This document shows positions 9,701-17,941 of a DNA stretch of 49,128 bases, piece by piece (positions within the stretch are counted from its first letter, which is position 1; each line of letters starts with the position of its first letter). The position numbers and the translations under genes are program-made. Source of the DNA: Thermoanaerobaculia bacterium (GTDB lineage Bacteria > Acidobacteriota > Thermoanaerobaculia > Multivoradales > J023); NCBI GenBank assembly GCA_028066595.1, contig JALCBJ010000049.1, positions 1-49,128 on the forward strand, given 5' to 3'. Under the pieces are notes generated by a model, which ran no database searches, was not told the origin of the DNA, and saw only the letters and a program-made list of their open reading frames with translations.

Positions 9701-9793
9701 CGGGTCCGATGGTCGCTGAGACATCCAGATAGCTATCGACGATAGGGAGAGCAGTAGAGCTCCGGCGAAGAAGATCACGAGCTTTCTAGGCAT
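6782..9793 (-). CDS. secreted BNR/sialidase-fold beta-propeller protein with DGFES tail
   Basis: 1003 residues from the ATG at 9793; GGAG lies 9 bases upstream, and an in-frame TTG further up overlaps that site. An N-terminal signal anchor (KLVIFFAGALLLSLSSIAIWM) is followed by a charged linker and a two-part beta-propeller. The repeats carry BNR-type motifs (RSIDGGDSWTLLG, RSDDSGQTWTQLD, KTTDSGATWSHLDGG, RTEDQGASWTSMN) with recurrent phrases such as DPNDGNVLYVAVRG. This matches the VPS10/sialidase-like 'exo-alpha-sialidase or glycosyl hydrolase' group common in acidobacterial secretomes; catalytic residues could not be assigned. The last 20 residues are the shared tail, IFEDGFESGNTTAWSLTVQ. 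It is followed by three hairpins. It may be a single-gene transcript, since 169 bases separate it from the phosphatase gene upstream. Confidence 0.9.
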   Translation of the reverse strand: MPRKLVIFFAGALLLSLSSIAIWMSQRPSDPDQVVENPAASPEKKAERMKIVRERMKEKMRQAATGVDFSEEGGQGDGGFSDWFRQQRVYPGTSYPKDALRKAMAHTATTNLRTPAQPGEKVTSAGLPLSPEGGGGIEWGFLGPSTIPDGQTDTGAGAALSPVSGRVQSLAVHPNDPNIVFGGGAQGGIWKTTNALAAFPRWTPLTDQEASLAIGSIAIDPVDPDIIYVGTGEPAGSCDSYYGQGVLRSIDGGDSWTLLGQSDFQFQAISKMLVDPGSAGTTGATTVFASLRLGLIGSGTSQCAVAPGSVTGGVYRSDDSGQTWTQLDLPPGNGGSQQIHDMAVDPNDGNVLYVAVRGFGDQDVAGIWKSTNALGVTPTFTRINTGYIQTTTAAPSDPQTRRSRLAMCEGTPSTIYSAVEALGSTLWGIYKTTDSGATWSHLDGGDNGTGNITTGTTTVTRTTGPSFVASMAGQRIVLENRISRTVASVTDGDNLELTAAVNETLTGGTWSVGRYPLFCNGQCFYNLMAGCDPADADTVYFGGNPNAFANDLSGLGGRRDAWRSTDGGDSWTGISQGDGIAGGLHTDVHSVAFDDSTVPTRVYLGSDGGIWRTEDQGASWTSMNTNMGITQFQSVALHPSDPSIILGGTQDNGSNIRRLDLEPNPKWFHTDFGDGGQAFIDQSDPTRMFHTYFNQTNNFQGPAKSTASGIDGPGNWEFAGGYFGFGAVYENGFIPGEPVLFYAPLAQFEGTNPNVVYFGTSSVYRAADPGFPTGAGDWTPVSPAITGGGAVSWIEAFPQAIGGFEVIYAGGQNGSIMVSADVDASTSGCPGACTSTWNDIHDPAVTPARFVTDMEVLRDDPTGNTIYVTFSGFNANTPATPGHVFMTTNGLAPTPTWVNISGNLPDIPANAIAIDHTTTPETIYVGTDIGVYRSVNGGTTYTYENDGHPVVAVFGLDRNPFTGQVVSSTHGRGMWEVLGTGTLDIFEDGFESGNTTAWSLTVQ

Positions 9794-9962
9794 GAAGACG
9801 TTCTCCAACGGCGTTTGGGGGGTGACTTTCGGGGATGATCGAGGCAGCGAGTATACGTTACGCGACGGTGGGTCGGCGGCGATTCTCGTCGCTGGGATTG
9901 GTCTATTCGGCCCCGACCAATGTGCCCTGCCGCGGCTTCTGCGATACAGCCGGTCCCTGGAC

Positions 9963-12455
9963 TCAGCTCAGCCCGCTCAGCTCGGCCAACAGAGAGCGAG
10001 CGTCGTCTTGGTCCGGGTCGACGAGCAATGATCGCCGCAGGAGCTCCATAGCAAGGCGACGATCGCCGCGTAGGTGGAGCACCAGGGCTGCCAAGGTCTT
10101 GAGTGCCAGAGGATGATCGTCGATCGCGACGGATCTTTCGTAGGCCGTCATTGCCGCCTCGAGGTCACCCGACCGACCATAGGCAGCGCCGAGCAGAGAC
10201 CAGAGGTTGGCTGCATCGGGAAGCTCAGCGGTGGCCGAGACGAGGAGCTGGATCACACCGCCGTCGTCGCCGTGTTGCTGTAGAACGAGCGACAGGTCTC
10301 CGAAAACTCCGGCGCGATCCACCGGGTGCTTGGCCGTTTCGAGCGCATTCCGCAGAGCGGCTTCCGCCGCGGAGAGTCGCCTGCCGCCCAAGTGCGCCTG
10401 AGCTAGTTTGCGGGCCAGGATGATGTCGTCAGCGTTGCGCTGGAGGGCAGCGGCAAAATGGGCCGCCGCGTCGCCGAAGCGTCCGCCTGCCAGTGCGATT
10501 TCGCCGCGAGCTGTCTCCAGGTCCTCTTCGGCCGGCGACAGAGCCCGAGCGCGGTCGAGAGCGGCTTCGGCGACTGCGATCCGACCCGCCTCGGCCGCGA
10601 TGCGAGCTCTGAACAAACGGATCTCCAACAGCATCGTGTCGACATCGGTCAGGCTCTCGGCCTGGGCCAATGCTGCCAATGCCTCGTCGGTGGCGCCGAC
10701 GGCGTTCGCCCACTGGGCTTCGTACATCGCTAGATGTAGCAAGTTGCCGTCGAGTGCACGAGCTTGGTCGAGTGCGCTCTTCGCGTCGTCCCAAGCGCCT
10801 CTGCGCAGTGCCAGGTGAGCCTGCTCCAAGTGGACGAAGACGCTGTGGGGCGATCTGAGGTCGGCTCGGCCGAGCAGGTCTTCCGCGCGGTCGAGGTCAC
10901 TCCGCGCGATCAACAGCCGCGATGCCTGAGCGATCGCTTGGGTATGGCGAGGGTCGATCGACAACGCGCGCGAGAATGCGCGTAAAGCGCCATCCTCATC
11001 ACCTTCCGCCGTCCGCGCCACGCCCTCGTTGATGTGGGAGTTGGCTGTCCGCCCGTCTTCGTCGAATCGCGGAGCAGCCCCTCCTAGGTAGCCGAGAGCT
11101 CGTAGTTTGGCGAGGGCCTCGTCACCAGGCTCGGTCTGTGAGAGACCTGTGGGTGGATCAGGGGGCTTCGGGACCGGAGTCCAGTCGTATGAGTCGACCT
11201 CTACCATCTCGAGCGCATTCTCAGGCTCGAACAACTCGGTGAGGATCGACCCCGGCAGTTCTCTGGATACCGGGATCTCGAGCAGCGCGAGGATTGTCGG
11301 CGCGATGTCGAGAACCGAGGCCTTCTGGACCGAAGAGCCGGGAATCACACCTGGGCCCTTCCAGAGGATGGTTCCGTCGAGTCGATGCCAGAGCCCTGCC
11401 ACGCCGGTATCCGCTCGCCCCGACGTTTGGGGTCGCGCGTCACCGCTCTTGAAACCGTGATCCGAAACCACCAGCACATGGGTTTCTGGACCGGCCAAGA
11501 CCAGCAGATCGGACAGGATCCTGTCTTGTTCCACGTAGCATCGCTCGACGGTGCCAGAGAACGCCTGGTAGTCGATGTCGGAGATGCCTTCGCGTCGAGG
11601 AGGCGCGTTCTCCATGAAGAGATGGCCGCACGCGTCGACGAGCTCGAAGTACACACCGAGGAGATCTGGTCCGAAGCGCTCCACCAATGCCGGAGCCGAA
11701 CGTCGGTAGAGCTCGGCGGTGGCGGAGATTTCGGCGAGGCGCTCCAGCCTTTTGGCGCCGTCGTCACTCAGGTCGAGATCCGGCTCGTCGAGGAACCGCT
11801 CTCGGGTCGTTTCGAGATCGATCTGAGCCCCACCGCATGTATCGCGAAGCCACGCGCCGAGGTCCGCAGGGTGGGTCAGGCCAGTCACGACATCGGCGGC
11901 TCCGGTTCTGACTTGGTGGTAGGCGATCCGATCCGACACCTGAAAGCCCGCCACGTCTTCCGCTGGGTAGGTTGCGTACCAACCGACGAAGCCGGAGCGG
12001 AGGCCTGCGTCGCTCGCGAGATTCCATAGAGCCGGCACGCGTCTTCGATGACTGGTCGTGGGAACGAGCTCCCCGGAGCTGCTGGCCTCGACGAAGTCGA
12101 GGACACCGTGGTCCGGGGGCGTACGCCCTGTGACGATGGTCGTCCAGATGAGCGGAGACAGGAGCGGTTCCTGGGAACGCAGTCGACCAAAGGCACCCTC
12201 TCGTCTCAGTCGGGCAAAGGCCGGCAGGCGGTCTTCCGCCATCATGCGTTCCAGGATCAGCGGATCGAGACCGTCCATGCCCAGCAACAGGATTCGAGGG
12301 GATGACGCCGGTGGGGAAGCCGCGTCCGGAGCGCACCCGATCGCGCCGGCCAAGATGGCCAGGCTCAGGGCGATGGCCGCAGCAGAGGTGCAGTGGCGCA
12401 AGCTACTGCCAGGCGCTCGTGTCGCCCGACTCGAAGCCATCACTGAAGACGGCAC
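9963..12455 (-). CDS. alkaline-phosphatase-superfamily lipoprotein with TPR repeats
   Basis: Up to 830 residues. A signal peptide with a lipobox (LSLAILAGAIGC) predicts a lipoprotein. The catalytic half (about residues 50-440) is of the type I phosphodiesterase/nucleotide pyrophosphatase kind: metal-binding LLGMDGLDPL, presumed nucleophile Thr in PLIWTTIVTGRTPPDHG, then YFELVDACGHLF and VVSDHGF with the second set of metal ligands, and LDIAPTILALLEIP. The C-terminal half (about 480-830) is TPR helices (INEGVARTAEGDEDGALRAF, LWSLLGAAYGRSGDLEAAM). The substrate is unknown. The longest frame starts inside the last 53 bases of the gene upstream; a shorter start (12440, or a TTG further in) is possible, as there is no strong ribosome binding site. 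It is probably co-transcribed with the FG-GAP gene. Confidence 0.88.
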   Translation of the reverse strand: MPSSVMASSRATRAPGSSLRHCTSAAAIALSLAILAGAIGCAPDAASPPASSPRILLLGMDGLDPLILERMMAEDRLPAFARLRREGAFGRLRSQEPLLSPLIWTTIVTGRTPPDHGVLDFVEASSSGELVPTTSHRRRVPALWNLASDAGLRSGFVGWYATYPAEDVAGFQVSDRIAYHQVRTGAADVVTGLTHPADLGAWLRDTCGGAQIDLETTRERFLDEPDLDLSDDGAKRLERLAEISATAELYRRSAPALVERFGPDLLGVYFELVDACGHLFMENAPPRREGISDIDYQAFSGTVERCYVEQDRILSDLLVLAGPETHVLVVSDHGFKSGDARPQTSGRADTGVAGLWHRLDGTILWKGPGVIPGSSVQKASVLDIAPTILALLEIPVSRELPGSILTELFEPENALEMVEVDSYDWTPVPKPPDPPTGLSQTEPGDEALAKLRALGYLGGAAPRFDEDGRTANSHINEGVARTAEGDEDGALRAFSRALSIDPRHTQAIAQASRLLIARSDLDRAEDLLGRADLRSPHSVFVHLEQAHLALRRGAWDDAKSALDQARALDGNLLHLAMYEAQWANAVGATDEALAALAQAESLTDVDTMLLEIRLFRARIAAEAGRIAVAEAALDRARALSPAEEDLETARGEIALAGGRFGDAAAHFAAALQRNADDIILARKLAQAHLGGRRLSAAEAALRNALETAKHPVDRAGVFGDLSLVLQQHGDDGGVIQLLVSATAELPDAANLWSLLGAAYGRSGDLEAAMTAYERSVAIDDHPLALKTLAALVLHLRGDRRLAMELLRRSLLVDPDQDDARSLLAELSGLS

Positions 12456-14436
12456 AATCAGGAATACAACCAGGGACCAGGGCTTCGAACGGCAAATATG
12501 TCTGCTCTTGGTTGGTGTCGGGCGGCAACGAGAGGAACATCGTGTGAAGTCCTGTCTCGAGCCCCAGCGTCGTGAGGTTCACGGAGGGGCCAGTGGCTAC
12601 GACGTTGCCGAGGGTACCCTGAGACCAGCGCAGCAAAGAGCTCACGTCGTTGCCCTCGGGATCCTCGGCTTCCCCGTCGAGCACTAGACCGCCACCCACG
12701 GCGTAGGTCGTGGAGACGGCGAGGTGGCACTGCCGGATCACCAAGCTGGAACCAGCATCGATATCCGGCCGCTGGGTGATCGAACCGTCCATCCAGTTCA
12801 CGGTCAGCCGAAACGGACCAACGTCCTTCGCCAATCCGAACAGAAGCTCAGGAGGATCGCTGGATACGAAGTTGTTGCCGGCCCGAACCAGCCTCAGCTG
12901 CGGCGGCAGAGAGCTCCCTGGGCCAGTGGATTCCAGGGAAACTCTGGCACCGACTCCACGCGTGTTGGGTGCTCTACCCACCAGGTCCACGCGCAGGAAA
13001 CCATCGGCGTTCCCATCCACGTTCTCCCACAAGCGAAACGCACCTCGGTGGTTTGAGACAGCCAGATCGACATCTCCATCCCGGTCGTAGTCGAAGCAAC
13101 TGACACCGCGCCCTTCGCCTGCTTCGCTGAGACCCATGTCCGCGGCCCGTTCCGTGAACGTGCCGTCGCCGTTGGACCGAAACAGGACAGCTGGGGTATT
13201 CGTCCACTCTCCGCCGAAGATGAAGATGTTGTTCGGTACGTGGTAGAAGCCGTTGACGTGGAAGATGTCGAGATGACCATCGTTGTCGAAGTCTGCGAAA
13301 CAGCCTCCCCATCCCCAATGACCGTTGCGTACCCCTGCCTCGGAAGTGACATCGGTGAACGTACCGTTACCGTGTCCTCGATAAAGACGATTACCGGATG
13401 TGACATCTGCAAAGCGAACATGTGAGACAAACCAGTCGAAGTGGCCGTCGTTGTCGAAGTCTCCGATCGCAGTGCCCATAGCGGTGCGACCGGTGATGAC
13501 GTCACCATCGGTGGCATTGTGGAACGAACCGTCGCGCTGGTTGAGCAGAACGCGGCTCGTGCCCTTGTCTCCCGCAACGACCAGGTCGAGCCAGCCGTCC
13601 TCGTCCAGATCGACGAAGTTGGGAGAAAACGTTTGGTCCGTCAGACTTTCTCCGGCTGCGTTTTCCACTCCGAAGAGACTGGAGATGCCTGCTTCGATGC
13701 TCACGTCGGTGAACGTGCCGTCGCCGTCGTTGCGCCACAGATGTTGCGTGGAGCCCGTTGTCGCTGGGTCCAAGATCGGTCCTGGCGGCAACATGGAGTG
13801 AGGGAGAAACGCGTCCAGGTCTCCGTCACGATCGTAGTCGGCGAACGCCGGTCCCCAGGTCACTGGAGTTTTCTTGGCGTCAAAGCCGGAGAAGGCCTGA
13901 GTCCACACGTTGGTGAACACGACCGAGTCGTCGGGTAGTCGATCGGAACGCAGAAGACGCGGTGGTGTGTCGAGCACACCGCCCAAAAACAAGTCGAGGT
14001 CGCCATCGCCGTCGTAGTCGACGAATACGGGACCGGTCGTCCGTTCGTCCTCGATCGCGGCAGCCGTCGAGGCGGTCACATCCTCGAACGTCTTGTTGCC
14101 GAGGTTACGGAACAGACGATTGCTGCCTGCATCGCCGCCCACGACGTAGAGGTCGGTCCAACCGTCGCCATCGTAGTCGCCGGCTGCTACGCCGCCCGTG
14201 ATCCAGCTCGCCATGATCTCGGCGTCGGCGTTCATCACGGGTGTCTCGTCCATGCAATCGCAGAGATCCTCGACCTGCAGAATGGTCTGTGTCGTCGAAT
14301 GTGAGCATGCGACACCTGCGGCGTCGGTCACGTCCACGAAGGTCGTAGCTTGATAGGGCTGAGCGATGAGCATCGCGCACAGCCCTACCGCGAATGCTCC
14401 CCATACGTTCCGGCCCGGTGAGACGAGTCTTTTCAT
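12403..14436 (-). CDS. FG-GAP/VCBS repeat protein with ASPIC/UnbV domain (CRTAC1-like)
   Basis: 677 residues with a signal peptide. At least seven FG-GAP/VCBS repeats show the calcium-binding pattern DxDxDGxxDL: GDYDGDGWTDLYVV, VDYDGDGDLDLFLG, ADYDRDGDLDAFLP, VDLDEDGWLDLVVA, GDFDNDGHFDWFVS, ADFDNDGHLDIFHV, FDYDRDGDVDLAVS. Together they form an integrin-alpha-like propeller with repeated GDGTFTDV linkers. An ASPIC/UnbV domain follows (GVGARVSLES, VRAGNNFVSSDPPELLFGL, VNWMDGS), and the C-terminus is the shared tail AVFSDGFESGDTSAWQ. Such proteins are exported and thought to bind surfaces or ligands. The tail codons are also used, in another frame, by the start of the phosphatase gene downstream. 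Confidence 0.92.
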   Translation of the reverse strand: MKRLVSPGRNVWGAFAVGLCAMLIAQPYQATTFVDVTDAAGVACSHSTTQTILQVEDLCDCMDETPVMNADAEIMASWITGGVAAGDYDGDGWTDLYVVGGDAGSNRLFRNLGNKTFEDVTASTAAAIEDERTTGPVFVDYDGDGDLDLFLGGVLDTPPRLLRSDRLPDDSVVFTNVWTQAFSGFDAKKTPVTWGPAFADYDRDGDLDAFLPHSMLPPGPILDPATTGSTQHLWRNDGDGTFTDVSIEAGISSLFGVENAAGESLTDQTFSPNFVDLDEDGWLDLVVAGDKGTSRVLLNQRDGSFHNATDGDVITGRTAMGTAIGDFDNDGHFDWFVSHVRFADVTSGNRLYRGHGNGTFTDVTSEAGVRNGHWGWGGCFADFDNDGHLDIFHVNGFYHVPNNIFIFGGEWTNTPAVLFRSNGDGTFTERAADMGLSEAGEGRGVSCFDYDRDGDVDLAVSNHRGAFRLWENVDGNADGFLRVDLVGRAPNTRGVGARVSLESTGPGSSLPPQLRLVRAGNNFVSSDPPELLFGLAKDVGPFRLTVNWMDGSITQRPDIDAGSSLVIRQCHLAVSTTYAVGGGLVLDGEAEDPEGNDVSSLLRWSQGTLGNVVATGPSVNLTTLGLETGLHTMFLSLPPDTNQEQTYLPFEALVPGCIPDCAVFSDGFESGDTSAWQ

Positions 14437-14545
14437 GTGCCCATGGTCTTAGTCTGTCGTGCTCTCAGAACCTCCGGAGAGGATACACCGATCGAGAGTG
14501 ACCTATCCGCTCGCTGGAGCTCGGCTCGCCGCAAGCAGTTCAGCC

Positions 14546-14567
14546 CTTGCAGGGTAGGGCCTGCAAG
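14546..14567. terminator. hairpin downstream of the small membrane protein
   Basis: CTTGCAGG (14546-14553) and CCTGCAAG (14560-14567) form a perfect 8-base stem with a 6-base loop, about 65 bases after the stop at 14633. There is no U tract on either side, so termination is only plausible. Confidence 0.35.
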
Positions 14568-14632
14568 ACGGGTAGATCAAGCCGAAGGCTGATATGGCGA
14601 GTCCGGCCGGCTCCCAGGTCGGACCGCCTAAG

Positions 14633-15094
14633 TCACAGTCGGAGAGGGATGAGGCGAATCGGCGCGGGGGTGAAGACTCCGAGTTTCCAGTACAGCAGCT
14701 GAAGCATCATCAATGTCACCGCGGCTGCGAGAAAGAACCACCGCTTTCCGAGCCCGCGGCGACCTTCGCTGCGATAGCAGGCCCAGAGATAGAGAGCCAC
14801 GAGAGTGTTGCAGCTCATCAGGGCAGTCACCAGAGAGAGCCCGAATGGCCCCGCTTCGTGCCAGAACAGATAGAAGCGTAAGTCGACGGCGGCCCAACCA
14901 GGTCCGTAGAAACCAGTCAGCTTGGGGGGAAGCTGAAGCACGCCAAACGTATTGAAGAGCAGGAGGACACTCAGGTAGACGAGCACGAAGGGCGCGCAAG
15001 TGGGCCAGCAGAGCGATCCCGAGCTAGAGCGGTCGGTCGACAGCCGAAGACCGCGCCGATTCGCTCGCTGCCGCGTGGTCTCAAGTCGTGTCAT
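14633..15094 (-). CDS. small multi-pass membrane protein, family unknown
   Basis: 153 residues, not recognised. After a basic N-terminus (about residues 1-30) there are probably three transmembrane segments: FVLVYLSVLLLFNTFGVL, FGLSLVTALMSCNTLVALYL and WFFLAAAVTLMMLQLLYW. A loop in between is rich in aromatic residues (FYGPGWAAVDLRFYLFWHEAG). A GGGGGCC stretch precedes the ATG. It stands alone between the Gly-rich gene and the FG-GAP gene. The 290 bases upstream hold no gene; the only notable item there is a 12-base palindrome, TCCAGATCTGGA, at 15209-15220. Confidence 0.7.
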   Translation of the reverse strand: MTRLETTRQRANRRGLRLSTDRSSSGSLCWPTCAPFVLVYLSVLLLFNTFGVLQLPPKLTGFYGPGWAAVDLRFYLFWHEAGPFGLSLVTALMSCNTLVALYLWACYRSEGRRGLGKRWFFLAAAVTLMMLQLLYWKLGVFTPAPIRLIPLRL

Positions 15095-15384
15095 CTCGGC
15101 CCCCTAGAACGTGAGAATCCGCTGCCTTCTCTACGATTCGGCGGGAGCGATATTCGTTCGCTAGGCGAGGCTTCTACCCGCCGTCACCGACCGACCCGCC
15201 GCTGAGGCTCCAGATCTGGATCGCCTTGGATAGCGATGGTGCGTGTGACGTCGCTGACGTGGCATGAGCCAACCCGCACGCTGCGTCCTCGCCCTCACGC
15301 ATCGTTGTGCCAGCGAACGCCGAACCGGGGCGTCGCCCGGCGTGTTTTCCCGTGCCGTCTGTACCCTCGAGCGTGGGGGGGCTG

Positions 15385-17082
15385 TTAGTTGGTACCCGGT
15401 GACACGACACCGCCTGTTGAATTGAGGTCTCCCTCGATCGTCCCGGTGCCGCCCAGGGTACCGGCGGTCACGGAGACGTTGCTGCCGTAGGTGCCATTGA
15501 TATTGAGCGTGCCGGCGGAGACTGTGGCCTCTCCGGCCAGAGGGCTGTTCGCCGCCAGCGTGGCTGTCCCGGCTCCGGTCATCGCCACCGTAGGCGCGGC
15601 GTTCGCTGTTCCGTCGTCGTTGCCGATCACCGCGGTGAACAGAAGTGATTCACCGGTGGCTGGCTCAAGCTGCAGAGTTGTGCCGCGCATGAGGAAGAGA
15701 TCCGCGCCGTCGGCGCTGCCGCCAATGCCATCGCCCGAGGCCGCGCCAGCGACCACGGCGTTACTGTTGATCGCGGTCGATTGGCGCACGATCAGGGTGC
15801 CACCCGCTCGGACGAAGACCGCACCGCCGAAGGCGGCACCACCACCACCTCCAGTATTGCCGCCGGCGCCGGCACCGAAACCAGCCGCTCCACCTGCGTC
15901 GACCCCTGCGCCGCCGCCGCCGCCGAATCCGCCGTCGCCGCCATTCTCTGTGCTGCCGCCGGACGCGAAACCGTCACCACCTCCGCCGCCGGCACCGAAT
16001 CCACCGTTGCCGCCGCTGCCTTGATCACTACCGCCGCCACCGCCGAACTCACCGCCTGCACCGCCGATCGAGTTGGAGTCGTCCGCGCCACCGCCACCGC
16101 CGAAACGTCCGCCCGCGCCGCCGACCAGGCTGTCGTCACCGCTGCCACCGCCGCCGCCGTAGTCGAGACCGCTGCCACCGTCGCCGCCGGGCCCGTCGCC
16201 ACCGCCGCCACCGCCACCGCCACCGGTCAGGGCTGCGTTGCTGCCAGCGTTGCCGTTGTCCCCGCCGTCGCCACCTTCCGGTGCACCGCCAGTCCCGCCG
16301 GTATTGTTCACACCGTCACTACCGTCCGTAGCGAGGCCGCCGCCGCCACCACCACTGCCGTCGGAAGCGCCGCCGTTGTCGCCACCGGAGCCACCGGCAC
16401 CGAAGCGACCGCCGCCGCCGCCGCCGCCGCCATTGTTCACACCTGCGCCTCCGTTGCCGAGCGCACCACCACCGCCGCCACCGCTTTCACCGCTACCACC
16501 GTTGCCACCATTTCCGTAAAGCCCGCCGCCGCCACTACCGTCGTTGGCACCCGCGTCGCCTCCCAGGCCGCCCCCGCCGATGGCTGTGCCGCCGCCCGTA
16601 CCACCGAGAGCGCTGTTATTGGTCAACGACGTGTTGTCGAGCACCAGAACGCCCTGGTCGTTGACGAACGCCGCGCCGCCGGCACCCATGCCGCCACCGG
16701 ATCCGGTGCCACCACGGCCGACGGCGTTGGTCACGGTCAGATCGACCAGCTCGACTCGGCCGCGATCGACGAAGAAGGGACGGAACTGTCCGCCGCCATC
16801 GATCGTGTTGCCATTGCCGCTGACCAAGAGCACGAAAGCAGGGTCTTTGGCGATCGTCGGCACTGGAGCGGTCATGGTGAAGCTGCCGGTCAGGATGATC
16901 TGATCGTCCTGTGCCGGCGTCGATGCAATCGTTTGCAGGGCGGAGAAGAACGTCGCCTGGCTGTCGACGTTGAAGTCGGCTGCTACCAGGCCGCTGGCCG
17001 ACCCGGCGAGAAGGATCGCAGCGCAGCTGATCGCCTTGCGCAGCCGGCTGGATGGGTACGGGATCGAGGTTTGAGTACGCAT
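15385..17082 (-). CDS. secreted glycine-rich, autotransporter-passenger-like protein
   Basis: 565 residues from the ATG at 17082, which has AAGGAA 7-8 bases upstream; the open frame runs back to 17256 but overlaps the preceding gene. A signal peptide (ISCAAILLAGSASGLVAA) is followed by a beta-helix start (DDQIILTGSFTM, GNGNTIDGGGQFRPFF, VELVDLTVTNAV). Then come about 260 residues that are mostly glycine, with periodic Asn, Asp and Ser. A short beta region ends in the beta-strand repeat typical of autotransporter passengers (VSVTAGTLGGTGTIEGDLNS, GGVVSPGTN), where the protein stops. In relatives the phrase VSPG is normally followed by more passenger repeats or a C-terminal domain, so the protein looks short at its C-terminus. 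It lies 34 bases behind the two-module gene and probably shares its transcript. Confidence 0.8.
   Translation of the reverse strand: MRTQTSIPYPSSRLRKAISCAAILLAGSASGLVAADFNVDSQATFFSALQTIASTPAQDDQIILTGSFTMTAPVPTIAKDPAFVLLVSGNGNTIDGGGQFRPFFVDRGRVELVDLTVTNAVGRGGTGSGGGMGAGGAAFVNDQGVLVLDNTSLTNNSALGGTGGGTAIGGGGLGGDAGANDGSGGGGLYGNGGNGGSGESGGGGGGALGNGGAGVNNGGGGGGGGRFGAGGSGGDNGGASDGSGGGGGGLATDGSDGVNNTGGTGGAPEGGDGGDNGNAGSNAALTGGGGGGGGGDGPGGDGGSGLDYGGGGGSGDDSLVGGAGGRFGGGGGADDSNSIGGAGGEFGGGGGSDQGSGGNGGFGAGGGGGDGFASGGSTENGGDGGFGGGGGAGVDAGGAAGFGAGAGGNTGGGGGAAFGGAVFVRAGGTLIVRQSTAINSNAVVAGAASGDGIGGSADGADLFLMRGTTLQLEPATGESLLFTAVIGNDDGTANAAPTVAMTGAGTATLAANSPLAGEATVSAGTLNINGTYGSNVSVTAGTLGGTGTIEGDLNSTGGVVSPGTN
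15828..16608 (-). repeat. glycine-codon low-complexity repeat
   Basis: Within the secreted Gly-rich protein, about 780 bases consist of imperfect GGN-codon runs encoding stretches such as GGGGGG broken by Asp, Asn and Ser. On the plus strand it appears as gccgcc/accacc triplets. This keeps all frames open and produces long false antisense ORFs. Confidence 0.85.
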
Positions 17083-17116
17083 CGGCTTTTCCTTACGGAC
17101 AGTACTTCCGTTCCTG

Positions 17117-17941
17117 CTATTCGACGGTGAAGGATAGCAATTCGACGGGAAGAGCAATGACATCGAGCACGACGTCGTTGCCGTCGCCGCCGTTGTAGTC
17201 GACGGTAAACGTGAGCATTCCAACCGACACCGAGCCGCCGTTCGGAATACCGGCAAAGGTCCCGGAGAGTACGGAGGACGGATCGGCGAGGTCGACGATG
17301 GTCAGTTGATCGCCGATCAGGGCGCCGGTTTCGTATGCGGGGGTGACGTCCAGCTGGAGACTCATACCGCCCAGGTCGACCGTCCGCGCGCTGCCGGTGA
17401 CCACAAGCTGATTGTGTTCGGAGCACGGCGTAGTGCCATCGATCTCGAGAGCCAGGGTCGAAGCACCTGCGAAGGACGCATTGCCGTCTACTGTGAGACA
17501 GCCGGGGGTCAGGCCGGTCGTCTCGAGTACGACGTCGTTGCCGTCACCTCCGTCGTAGTCGATGGTGAAGGTCACACCGGCAACCGACAGCGTCGCGCCG
17601 TCGGCGAGGCCGGCGAAGGTACCCGCGATCGAGGAGCCAGCGTCCGTGAGCTCGATCACCGTCATCTGGTCGCCGACCTGCGCCGTCGACGTGTAAATCG
17701 GGAGAACGTCGAGGTCTAGCGATGCGTTGGCCAACGACACGCTGATACCCGGTCCTGTGGCGCGCAACCGATCGTGACCGGTACAGGGCGTAGCCGATGC
17801 AATCTCGACTCGGAACGTGGTCGCCGCACCGAACGTAGCGCCTCCGTCCACATCGAGACATCCCGGGGTGGCGAGTGCCGGTACGAGACCGGCGAGACTC
17901 GACGCACAACAGACGATGAGCAGTCGGCCGAGCGTTCCCAT
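17117..17941 (-). CDS. secreted protein of two tandem autotransporter-associated modules
   Basis: 274 residues: a signal peptide (LLIVCCASSLAGLVPALA) and two copies of a module of about 115 residues. Copy 1 starts TPGCLDVDGGATF and copy 2 TPGCLTVDGNASF. Each continues through a Cys-containing segment (ATPCTGHDRLRATG, TTPCSEHNQLVVTG), then GDQxTxxxL, SGTFAGIPNG/AGTFAGLADG and ends GGDGNDVVLE/GGDGNDVVLD. This is the module usually found at the C-terminus of bacterial beta-strand-repeat surface proteins. The protein ends in LPVELLSFTVE. AAGGAA precedes the ATG by about 11 bases. It is transcribed ahead of the Gly-rich gene, which stops at the point where such modules usually begin. Confidence 0.8.
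   Translation of the reverse strand: MGTLGRLLIVCCASSLAGLVPALATPGCLDVDGGATFGAATTFRVEIASATPCTGHDRLRATGPGISVSLANASLDLDVLPIYTSTAQVGDQMTVIELTDAGSSIAGTFAGLADGATLSVAGVTFTIDYDGGDGNDVVLETTGLTPGCLTVDGNASFAGASTLALEIDGTTPCSEHNQLVVTGSARTVDLGGMSLQLDVTPAYETGALIGDQLTIVDLADPSSVLSGTFAGIPNGGSVSVGMLTFTVDYNGGDGNDVVLDVIALPVELLSFTVE

Noticed and set aside
15174..15410. Frame-shifted continuation of the Gly-rich protein past its stop
   Set aside because: The 78-codon frame past the stop does not resemble beta-strand repeats or the C-terminal module, so a simple frameshift does not restore the expected end.
15781..17130. Plus-strand 449-codon open frame antisense to the Gly-rich gene
   Set aside because: It consists of Ala/Thr/Val low-complexity made by reading the Gly-codon repeat backwards; no ribosome binding site or domain.
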